A stretch of 64,000 nucleotides of DNA, from contig JADJBU010000017.1 in assembly GCA_016703605.1 (NCBI GenBank), positions 12,973-76,972 of the forward strand, written 5' to 3'. Source of the DNA: Candidatus Villigracilis adiacens (lineage in GTDB: Bacteria; Chloroflexota; Anaerolineae; Anaerolineales; Villigracilaceae). Below, in pieces: positions 41,562 to 48,328 of this stretch. Each line of letters starts with the position of its first letter. Position 1 is the stretch's first letter. The notes beneath the pieces are model-generated. The model was given only the letters and a program-made list of their open reading frames with translations, searched no databases and was not told the DNA's origin. The position numbers and the translations under genes were made by a program.

Positions 41562-41780
41562 TGGGCGAATTTACGCGAAAACCAAGTAACTGCTCAGGCA
41601 ATTTGCATCTCGCCCTGTTATTTCGAGAAATCTTTCTCAATGGTACGCAAGATTTCTCCTCGCTGGCGCTCGTCGAAATGACAGGCTGAGCAGTTACAAA
41701 ACCAATTAAGAAATTCGCGACATTCGCCTTTTCGCGGAATTCGCATTAAGATTTTCCTGACTTTGCAAAAGCCATGGCCG
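41562..41780. repeat. Dispersed 'AAATTCGCGACATTCGCC' repeat, copy 2, split by a MITE
   Basis: The right part (41698-41780) matches 21815-21894 almost base for base. The left part (41562-41585, ending CGCGAAAACCAA) matches the start of the other copy (CGAAAACCAA). The MITE and one copy of the 8-bp duplication separate the halves. Confidence 0.75.
41586..41697. mobile_element. MITE-like palindromic element, copy C
   Basis: This shortened copy of 112 bp begins GTAACTGCTCAGGC and ends GCTGAGCAGTTAC. It is flanked by a perfect 8-bp direct repeat AAAACCAA (41578-41585 and 41698-41705). It has inserted into an older repeat whose intact form is at 21804-21894. Confidence 0.88.
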
Positions 41781-41795
41781 ATAAATCGGCAATCA

Positions 41796-41844
41796 TTGAC
41801 AATTCAAAACAGATAAAGTAATATATGATTAATCGGATTAATCG
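41796..41844 (+). promoter_or_regulatory. Promoter and double operator of the GntR gene
   Basis: TTGACA (41796-41801), a 17-base spacer and TAATAT (41819-41824) form a near-consensus sigma-70 promoter. Right over the expected start lie two direct copies of GATTAATCG (41827-41835 and 41836-41844), each holding the palindrome GATTAATC. They end five bases before the ATG at 41850, with no Shine-Dalgarno visible. GntR proteins commonly bind such sites to control themselves. Confidence 0.75.
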
Positions 41845-41849
41845 TATAT

Positions 41850-42521
41850 ATGTTACGAGAACGACCCTCCCCCAACATTTCCGAATTTCTGCGTTATCTG
41901 GCTTCACACCCCGAAGCGGATGACAAACTCCCCTCTTTAAATGATCTCAGCCGTGAATTGAACATCAGCCTGGCGTCGTTGCGTGAACAACTTGAAGTGG
42001 CGCGCGCGCTTGGCTTTGTGGAAGTGCGCCAGAAAACCGGCACACGCCGCCTCAACTATTCCTTCACGCCTGCCATTCGCCAGAGCCTGGGATATGCGCT
42101 GGCATTGAATGATGACCACTTCCGCAAATTTGCGGAGATGCGCAATCACCTCGAAGCCGCGTATTGGCACGAAGCGGTTCGACTCTTAACCGAGACTGAC
42201 AAAGCGGAGTTGAACGCCATCATCGCCCGGGCATGGGAAAAACTGGGCGGCACGCCGGTGCAGGTTCCGCACGAAGAACATCGCAAGCTGCATCTCGCCA
42301 TTTATAAAAATCTTGATAACCCTTTTGTGATCGGCGTCCTGGAAGCGTATTGGGAAGCCTATGAAGCCGTCGGCTTGAACGTCTTTGCAGGCGGATACGA
42401 ATACCTAAAGGAAGTCTGGGGATACCATCGACGGATGGTCGAGTCGATTTGCAATGGTAAGTTCGAGGTCGGGTATGAAGCGCTCGTGCGTCATACCGAC
42501 CTTTTGTATCATCGTCCATAA
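41850..42521 (+). CDS. GntR/FadR-family transcriptional regulator
   Basis: The protein has 223 residues. The N-terminal winged helix (about residues 10-70) includes 'LPSLNDLSRELNISLASLRE' and 'VEVRQKTGTRRL', the usual GntR wing. The C-terminal all-helical FCD domain carries possible metal-ligand residues in 'EMRNHLEAAYWHEAV', 'EEHRKLHLAIYKN' and 'WGYHRRMVESI'. It probably senses an organic acid. It lies 72 bases ahead of korA, so control of the oxidoreductase is likely. Confidence 0.88.
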   Translation: MLRERPSPNISEFLRYLASHPEADDKLPSLNDLSRELNISLASLREQLEVARALGFVEVRQKTGTRRLNYSFTPAIRQSLGYALALNDDHFRKFAEMRNHLEAAYWHEAVRLLTETDKAELNAIIARAWEKLGGTPVQVPHEEHRKLHLAIYKNLDNPFVIGVLEAYWEAYEAVGLNVFAGGYEYLKEVWGYHRRMVESICNGKFEVGYEALVRHTDLLYHRP

Positions 42522-42593
42522 AGTCAATTTTCGTCAGGGCAGGAGATCGCTTCGGCTGTCGCCCCGCAATGACGCACTTTTACGAGGAGTTCC

Positions 42594-44516
42594 ATGACTA
42601 AGATAGTGAATGATTTTTCGATCACGGTTGGCACGAAGAACGGCTCCGGCAGTTCCACCGCCAACAACACCATCCTGAGAGCCATCTTCAAGATGGGTAT
42701 TCCCGTTTCGGGCAAGAACCTGTTCCCCTCAAACATTCAGGGGCTGCCCACCTGGTACACCATCCGCGTGAACAAGGATGGGTTCATCGGCCGCACCGAA
42801 ACCAACGATATCGTCATCGCGATGAACCCCGATTCGTTCTCCCGTGACCTCGCATCGGTCACGCCGGGCGGAGCCTTTTTCCACGCCGACGACATCAAGC
42901 AGCCCGTCACCCGCGGGGATGTGGCTGTCTATCCGATGCCGATCAAAGCCATCGTCAAGAACGACCCGAACATCCCCACCGATTACCGCGACCTGGTCGG
43001 CAACATGGTCTACGTGGGCGTGCTCGCCCAAATGATCGGCATGGATTTCGACAAGATCCTTGCCGCGCTCACGTTCCATTTCAAGGGCAAGCAGAAACCG
43101 ATCGACATGAACTTCAACGCCCTGAAAGCCGGGGCGGATTGGGCAAAGGCAAACCTCGAAAAGAAGGATCCATTCCATTTGGAACCAATGGACAAGACCG
43201 AGGGCATGATCATGGCAGACGGCAACACCGCCGCCGCGCTCGGTTCGATCTTCGGCGGGGTTCAATTTGCAGGCTGGTATCCGATCACCCCCGCCACCTC
43301 GCTGGCAGAAGCCCTGAACGATTACCTGCCAATCCTGCGCAAACGCGAAGACGGCAAACACACCTACGCTGTCGTTCAGGCGGAGGATGAACTTGCGGCA
43401 TTGGGCATGGCGATCGGCGCCGGGTGGGCTGGCTTGCGCGCCATGACCTCCACTTCGGGTCCGGGTCTTTCTTTGATGACCGAGTTTGCCGGGCTGGCGT
43501 ATTATGCAGAAGTGCCGGTTGTGATTTGGGATGTCCAACGGATCGGTCCCTCCACGGGGCTGCCCACCCGCACCTCGCAGGGCGACCTGTCCTTTACCTA
43601 TTTCATCGGTCACGGCGATTCTCATTCTGTGATCCTGCTGCCGGGAGATGTATACGAGTGCTTCGAGTTCGGCTGGAAATCCTTCGATGTGGCGGAGCGC
43701 CTGCAAACCCCGGTCTTCGTCCTGAGCGACCTGGACATGGGCATGAATCAATGGATGAGCAGACCCTTCGACTATCCCGAAGCGCCGATGGATCGCGGCA
43801 AGGTTTTATGGGAAAAGGATTTGGAGGAGATAAAAGGCAATTGGGGGCGCTACCTCGACAAGGACGGCGATGCCCTGACCTATCGAACCCTCCCGGGCAA
43901 CAAACACCCGCTGAGTTCCTACTTTACGCGCGGAACCGGTCACGATGAACACGCAAAATACACCGAGGATTCGGGCGTATACATAAAGAATATGGAACGC
44001 CTGGCGCGCAAGCAGATCGCTGCCAAGCAATATGTTCCCCCCCCGGTCTTACACGGCAACCCGAAGGCGTCGATTGGGATCATCGCCTACGGTTCGACGG
44101 AGAACGCCATTTTCGAGGCGCAGAAACAACTTGAAAAAGAACACGGCATCCAGTCGGAGTTTCTGCGGGTGCGCGCCGTTCCCTTTACAAAAGAAGTGGA
44201 TGAATTCATCGAACGGCACGACCAGATTTTCGTTGTGGAAATGAACCGCGACAGCCAGATGCTCCAGATCCTTTACACGGAATATCCGCAGTATGCGACA
44301 AAGTTCAAAGCAGTTGCCTATCATGACGGGCTGCCTGCAGCGGCGAAGTGGATTCGCGAGGGAATTTTGGAAAAGCATGGCGGGCAGAAGGCTGCCAGCA
44401 GTAAACAGCCCAGGGCGAAGAAAACTGCTTCGAAAGCGGCGGCCAAGCCCAGGGTCAGGAAAGAAGCGGGCGGGGCGTCCACGAAAAAATCGGCTGGCAA
44501 GTCAAAAAGAAAATAA
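42594..44516 (+). CDS. korA: 2-oxoacid:acceptor oxidoreductase, fused gamma-alpha subunit
   Basis: The protein has 640 residues. Residues 1 to about 185 are the gamma domain ('DFSITVGTKNGSGSSTANN', 'GIPVSGKNLFPSNIQGLP'). The pyrimidine-binding alpha domain follows, with 'FAGWYPITPATSLAEAL', 'EDELAALGMAIGAGWAG' and 'TSTSGPGLSLMTEF'. With KorB it oxidises 2-oxoglutarate (or a related 2-oxoacid) to acyl-CoA using ferredoxin. The last 45 residues are an Ala/Lys/Arg-rich tail, unusual for the family. A Shine-Dalgarno 'GAGGAG' precedes the ATG. Confidence 0.93.
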   Translation: MTKIVNDFSITVGTKNGSGSSTANNTILRAIFKMGIPVSGKNLFPSNIQGLPTWYTIRVNKDGFIGRTETNDIVIAMNPDSFSRDLASVTPGGAFFHADDIKQPVTRGDVAVYPMPIKAIVKNDPNIPTDYRDLVGNMVYVGVLAQMIGMDFDKILAALTFHFKGKQKPIDMNFNALKAGADWAKANLEKKDPFHLEPMDKTEGMIMADGNTAAALGSIFGGVQFAGWYPITPATSLAEALNDYLPILRKREDGKHTYAVVQAEDELAALGMAIGAGWAGLRAMTSTSGPGLSLMTEFAGLAYYAEVPVVIWDVQRIGPSTGLPTRTSQGDLSFTYFIGHGDSHSVILLPGDVYECFEFGWKSFDVAERLQTPVFVLSDLDMGMNQWMSRPFDYPEAPMDRGKVLWEKDLEEIKGNWGRYLDKDGDALTYRTLPGNKHPLSSYFTRGTGHDEHAKYTEDSGVYIKNMERLARKQIAAKQYVPPPVLHGNPKASIGIIAYGSTENAIFEAQKQLEKEHGIQSEFLRVRAVPFTKEVDEFIERHDQIFVVEMNRDSQMLQILYTEYPQYATKFKAVAYHDGLPAAAKWIREGILEKHGGQKAASSKQPRAKKTASKAAAKPRVRKEAGGASTKKSAGKSKRK

Positions 44517-44530
44517 AGGAGTAAATCATC

Positions 44531-45586
44531 ATGACTGAAACTCTTCCCATGGCTGGCGCGCCTGCGAATGCAAATACCGTCGGCTTGACAAAGAATGATT
44601 ATCGCGGTTTTCCCAGCACGCTCTGCCAGGGCTGCGGTCACAATTCGATCTCGAACCAGATCGTTTCCGCTTTATATGAAATGAGCGTCCTGCCGGAGGA
44701 TGTGATCAAGTTTAGCGGTATTGGTTGTTCGTCGAAATCGCCAACCTATTTCATGAACCGCAGTTTTGGCTTCAACTCGCTGCATGGACGGATGCCGTCC
44801 ATTGCAACCGGGGCATTGTTCGGCGACGCGCATATGAAAGGCATCGGCGTTTCCGGCGACGGCGACAGCGCCAGCATCGGCATGGGGCAGTTTAAACACG
44901 CGATGCGCCGTAATGTAAACATGGTGTATATCGTGGAGAATAACGGTGTGTACGGGCTTACCAAGGGGCAATTTTCCGCCACCGCTGAAAAGGGTCTGCA
45001 CTTGAAGAAACAGGGCGACAACCCCTATATGCCGGTCGATATCTGCATGGAGGCGTTGATCTCCAACGCGACATTCGTGGCGCGGTCTTTTGCGGGCAAC
45101 CCGAAACAGGTGAAGGAAATTCTCAAAGCCGCATACGCGCACAAGGGGATCGCGGTGCTTGATATCATCAGCCCGTGCGTGACCTTTAACAACCAGGAGA
45201 ACGCCTACCACTCCTACGCCTGGGGCAAGGATCACGAGGAGCCGCTGCACGAAATCTCCTACATCGCGCCGCGCAGCGAGATCATGCTCGAACAGGAAAT
45301 GAACGAAGGCGATATCCGCGAGGTTGCCATGCACGACGGTTCAACCGTCATCCTCAAGAATCTCGAAAAGGGGTACGACCCCACCAACCGCTACCAGGCG
45401 CTGCACGCGCTCGAAGAAGCCCAGCAGAATAACTGGCTGCTGACCGGTATCATCTACGTCAACACCACCAAGCCCGCCCTGACCGACATATACAATCTCG
45501 CAGATACCCCACTCAACCGCCTGACCGAAGCCGACCTGCGCCCCGAACGGGCGATGATCGACAAGGTCAACGCGTTGATGTTCTAA
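44531..45586 (+). CDS. korB: 2-oxoacid:ferredoxin oxidoreductase beta subunit
   Basis: The protein has 351 residues. It shows 'LCQGCGHNSIS', the iron-sulfur/thiamine motif 'SGIGCSSKSPTYF', the thiamine-diphosphate motif 'GVSGDGDSASIGMGQ', and 'IVENNGVYGLTKGQFSAT'. The substrate-end 'DIISPCVTFNNQ' is typical of KorB. It forms the catalytic thiamine site with KorA. Start is 14 bases after the korA stop with AAGGAG. The pair serves a reductive or oxidative TCA branch in anaerobes. Confidence 0.93.
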   Translation: MTETLPMAGAPANANTVGLTKNDYRGFPSTLCQGCGHNSISNQIVSALYEMSVLPEDVIKFSGIGCSSKSPTYFMNRSFGFNSLHGRMPSIATGALFGDAHMKGIGVSGDGDSASIGMGQFKHAMRRNVNMVYIVENNGVYGLTKGQFSATAEKGLHLKKQGDNPYMPVDICMEALISNATFVARSFAGNPKQVKEILKAAYAHKGIAVLDIISPCVTFNNQENAYHSYAWGKDHEEPLHEISYIAPRSEIMLEQEMNEGDIREVAMHDGSTVILKNLEKGYDPTNRYQALHALEEAQQNNWLLTGIIYVNTTKPALTDIYNLADTPLNRLTEADLRPERAMIDKVNALMF

Positions 45587-45616
45587 CCCCGTTCGACAGT
45601 CTCGAACCAAAACAAC

Positions 45617-45662
45617 CGCCTCCCCCTCACAGACAGAACTATTGCCGGGTTTGGGGGAGGCG
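45617..45662. terminator. Inverted repeat at the korB / small membrane gene junction
   Basis: CGCCTCCCCC (45617-45626) and GGGGGAGGCG (45653-45662) form a 10-bp GC stem with a 26-base loop between two converging genes. There is no T-run, so it is a possible rather than sure terminator. Confidence 0.5.
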
Positions 45663-45675
45663 TCGCGTTAAATGG

Positions 45676-46047
45676 TCAAGCTTGGATATCCCTGCGGAAG
45701 AGGAACAACAACACGGTGAAGATCGCATTGATGATGAGTGGCGGTCCCGCCTGTGAGAAGTCCAGCACACCCGTCATGAGTTGATAACCAAACACGACCA
45801 CATGCCCCGTCGTCAGCGCGAAGATGACGCGCGAGAGTTTGCTCAAGCCGTCGCCGCCGCGCGCGGCAAGAAAGGCGGTATATGCAAAAGTCAGCGATAA
45901 CTGCCCATAGAGCATATTCAGCGCCGCGTCGGGCAGGGAGGTATTCAAGACCTTCTCGGCAACACCCGGCAGAAACAAGAACAGAAATCCGAACACAGTC
46001 AGGTATGCCATGATGACGTACAGGGTGATTTGCAGTCTCTTACTCAT
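45676..46047 (-). CDS. Small four-helix membrane protein
   Basis: This 123-residue protein has four hydrophobic helices ('LQITLYVIMAYLTVFGFLFLF' in part, 'QLSLTFAYTAFLA', 'VIFALTTGHVVVFGYQL', 'LIINAIFTVLLFLF'). The family is not firmly recognised; the layout is like the one at 59362-59718. The ATG at 46047 follows GGAGAAATAAA. It is downstream of the ArsM-like gene by about 60 bases and may share its transcript. Confidence 0.7.
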   Translation of the reverse strand: MSKRLQITLYVIMAYLTVFGFLFLFLPGVAEKVLNTSLPDAALNMLYGQLSLTFAYTAFLAARGGDGLSKLSRVIFALTTGHVVVFGYQLMTGVLDFSQAGPPLIINAIFTVLLFLFRRDIQA

Positions 46048-46108
46048 TTTATTTCTCCTTTGATGGTGATGTGAGTCGGATGTTTGAGAACGTCCGCTAT
46101 CGCGTATT

Positions 46109-46894
46109 CTACATCGGTTTGCGGGCGCGGAAGGTAATGCCCTGCGTGCCGAAGTCCAACGCGTCCGAGGGATCGGGCGTGTCCACGTAACTGTTGTACT
46201 TGTGGACGATCTCCCCGTCTTCAAAACCAGCCGCGCTCACGGCGCGGAGCAACTCTGCGTCCAGCAGAGCGCCAGCAATTCAGCCCGTCCAGAGAGAGAT
46301 GTCGTCCAATGCGCTGTTGGGCACCTCCCTTTCAACCAGAATATCTCCAACCTGCAAACGTCCGCCAGGCTTAAGGACGCGGAACCACTCACGCAAAGTC
46401 TCGGTCTTGTCGAGGGTCAGGTTGAGGACGCCGTTGCTGATGATCACATCCGCGAAGTTATCGGGAATGGGAAGCGACTCGGCGAGTCCTTCGCGGAACT
46501 CGACATGGGACGCGCCCATCGCCTCTGCCCCCGCCCGTGCCTTGTTCAACATCTCGGGGGTCATGTCCACGCCGACAACTTTTCCCCCCGCCCCCACCAG
46601 CCGCGAGGCGATCAACGAATCGAACCCCGCGCCCGAGCCGACGTCCACGACCGTTTCTCCAGCGTGGATGTCGCCGACAGAAAACGGATTCCCCGTCCCT
46701 GCGAAAGAGGCGATATTTCCTTCGGGCAGGTCGGCATACAGGGCTTCGTCATAGCCGAGGATATTTGCAAGTTTGCGACCCGTGTGGAAGTGATAGCCCT
46801 TGTTCGGGTCGAGGGCGACGTTGGTGTATTCCTTTCGAATCTCCACCCTGAGTTCTTCGAGCGAAATTTTGGGAAGGTTTTGATGGTGTGTCAT
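46109..46894 (-). CDS. ArsM-like methyltransferase, candidate selenoprotein
   Basis: The protein would have 261 residues if the in-frame TGA at 46280-46282 is read as selenocysteine (position 205). The first 204 residues are a class I SAM methyltransferase of the ArsM group: 'VVDVGSGAGFDSLIASRL' (SAM motif I), 'GVDMTPEML' and 'FRVLKPGGRLQVGDI'. After 'ISLWTG' comes TGA, then 'IAGALLDAELLRAVSAAGFE', which aligns with the ArsM C-terminus where the family has Cys-(I/L)-(A/G)-G-A-L (the arsenic-binding Cys156 of AS3MT). The frame stays open for 56 more codons to TAG. A SECIS-like hairpin follows the TGA. No cysteine occurs in the rest of the protein. The alternative is a nonsense mutation. Ribosome site AAAGGAG. 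Confidence 0.75.
46253..46282 (-). promoter_or_regulatory. Candidate bacterial SECIS element after in-frame TGA
   Basis: Starting 11 bases after the TGA (46280-46282), CTCTGC (46264-46269) pairs with GCAGAG (46253-46258) around the five-base loop TGGAC. The apical loop begins 17 bases from the TGA and has G at its second position, which fits the published bacterial SECIS rules (short loop, a G among the first two loop bases, 16-37 bases from UGA, stem of at least four pairs). Confidence 0.6.
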
Positions 46895-46929
46895 ACGTTT
46901 CTCCTTTGGCTTGAAACAGACGACGACGG

Positions 46930-47739
46930 TTAGGTTTCGCGGGACCCTCCTTGTTGCACGTTCTTCACATGGAAAAGAATCGCGCGATACGGCTGTTCGA
47001 CGGTTCCGCCTGCTTGGTGAAGGATGTTGAAAATTTCCGCATCCAACGACGCGCGCAGGCTTTCGTCCATGCCGTGAAAACCGGAATAGGTGCGCAGGAG
47101 TTTGGCGTACTTCTCCGCGCTGAGGGTCTCGACCCAATCGTGGATGTTCACCGTCACGGCTTCAATACCGCAATACTCGCGGAAGTCGCCCGTGATGACA
47201 TTGCGAATCCATTCGACCTCCATCGGTTTGTTCGGGCGATCATATTGCGGGGCGAGCCGCTGGAAGATTTCGTCCACCGCACGCGACCATTCCGTTTGCG
47301 GGTCAACGTGGAGTTGCCAGAAAAAAGCGAAAGAGCCGTTCTCCTTCAACGCGGCTTGCACTTTGGGATACCCGACTTCGGGGCGAATCCAATGAAAGGC
47401 GTCTGCGGATACCGCGAGGTCGAAGGAACGCGGCGGCAGGTCGTAACTTTCGAATTCGGATTGGACGATGACCGTGTTCGGGTAGTCCCTGCAATTTTGG
47501 CGCGCGTGTTTCGCGAGTTGTTCGCCCAGTTCGATCCCCAAAATGTGATAGCCGCGTTTGGCGAATGAGACGGTGGCGTTGCCCGCGCCGCAGCCGATTT
47601 CCAAAATACGACCATCTGTTGGCAGGGCAGACAGGCGGATGATGTCTTCGATCAGCGCATCGGGATAGAGGGTGCGCGTCTCGTTGTAGAGATTCGCCAC
47701 CTCTTCGAAGGTGACGCGGCGGGAACGGTCTATGCTCAT
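46930..47739 (-). CDS. Class I SAM-dependent methyltransferase
   Basis: The 269-residue protein starts MSIDRSRRVTFEEVANLYNE (an ATG four codons upstream, at 47751, is also possible). Motif I is 'ILEIGCGAGNATVSFAKRG', motif II 'LGIELGEQLAKHAR', and 'FDLAVSADAFHWI' marks the catalytic region. It resembles a large methyltransferase group found in mixed clusters. Its substrate is unknown. It lies between the OsmC gene and the ArsM-like gene on the same strand. Confidence 0.85.
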   Translation of the reverse strand: MSIDRSRRVTFEEVANLYNETRTLYPDALIEDIIRLSALPTDGRILEIGCGAGNATVSFAKRGYHILGIELGEQLAKHARQNCRDYPNTVIVQSEFESYDLPPRSFDLAVSADAFHWIRPEVGYPKVQAALKENGSFAFFWQLHVDPQTEWSRAVDEIFQRLAPQYDRPNKPMEVEWIRNVITGDFREYCGIEAVTVNIHDWVETLSAEKYAKLLRTYSGFHGMDESLRASLDAEIFNILHQAGGTVEQPYRAILFHVKNVQQGGSRET

Positions 47740-47764
47740 GAAAGGATGCAAACTGAGGTTTGCG

Positions 47765-48271
47765 TTACTGGTTCGCGGCGAATTCCAACTTCAACGGGAT
47801 GGCGCGCGACATGGAATCGCCCACGGGCGAGGAACGTTCACAGCGCTCGCGCAGGGATGCGATCTGTTCGGGCGTCGCGCCGGGGGCGGAGATTCTCACG
47901 GTGTAGGAAATGCCGTCGTAGCCGGAACCCGGCGCCCCGTCGAGACCAAGATACGAGCGGACGTTGAAATGTCCCGTTGCCTCCACCGAAAGCGATTCGA
48001 TCTTGAGTCCAAGGAAAGAAGCGTGCATGGCGATCAAATCCACGTCGCAGGCGGCGAGGGTGGCGAGGAACATCTGCATCGGGTTGAATTCGCCGTCGCC
48101 GCCGAGGTGCATGGTCATGCCCTTGAATTCGATGCGCGAGCGCGAGCCGCCCTCCCAATGCGCGACGAGCGCGGGGTTGCGGTCGGCTTTTTCGGGATGC
48201 TGCGCGCAGATGTTTTTGAACTCGAGGAGTTCGCCGACTTGCACGCCGTTGATGGGGGTGTGTTCGCTCAT
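47765..48271 (-). CDS. OsmC-family peroxide-reducing protein
   Basis: The protein has 168 residues. The conserved Cys lies in 'FLATLAACDVDLIAMHA', with 'GEFNPMQMFLATLAAC' just ahead; this is the pattern of OsmC/Ohr-like proteins such as YhfA. The second cysteine of OsmC/Ohr ('EKADRNC'-type) is not in the expected place here, although 'RERCERSS' near the end may serve. Such proteins reduce organic hydroperoxides or bind thiols. The ATG is preceded by AAGGAGAATCC. Confidence 0.85.
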   Translation of the reverse strand: MSEHTPINGVQVGELLEFKNICAQHPEKADRNPALVAHWEGGSRSRIEFKGMTMHLGGDGEFNPMQMFLATLAACDVDLIAMHASFLGLKIESLSVEATGHFNVRSYLGLDGAPGSGYDGISYTVRISAPGATPEQIASLRERCERSSPVGDSMSRAIPLKLEFAANQ

Positions 48272-48328
48272 GGGATTCTCCTTACCTTTAATACACCGCG
48301 GGAAGCAATGGGTTATTCGATCTTCGCG

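Larger units (their letters stand above)
41418..41849. other. Intergenic region with nested repeats and a promoter
   Basis: This 432-base gap has no gene. It contains an 'AAATTCGCGACATTCGCC' repeat (41562-41780) split by a MITE (41586-41697), then the GntR promoter/operator (41796-41844). The first 140 bases show nothing I can name. Confidence 0.6.

Noticed and set aside
46280..47137. Reading the ArsM-like gene as a short 204-residue protein with an upstream extension
   Set aside because: The upstream extension has no ribosome site and no homology; AAAGGAG precedes the ATG at 46894. The frame beyond the TGA aligns with the family, so the short form is less likely than recoding or a recent nonsense change.
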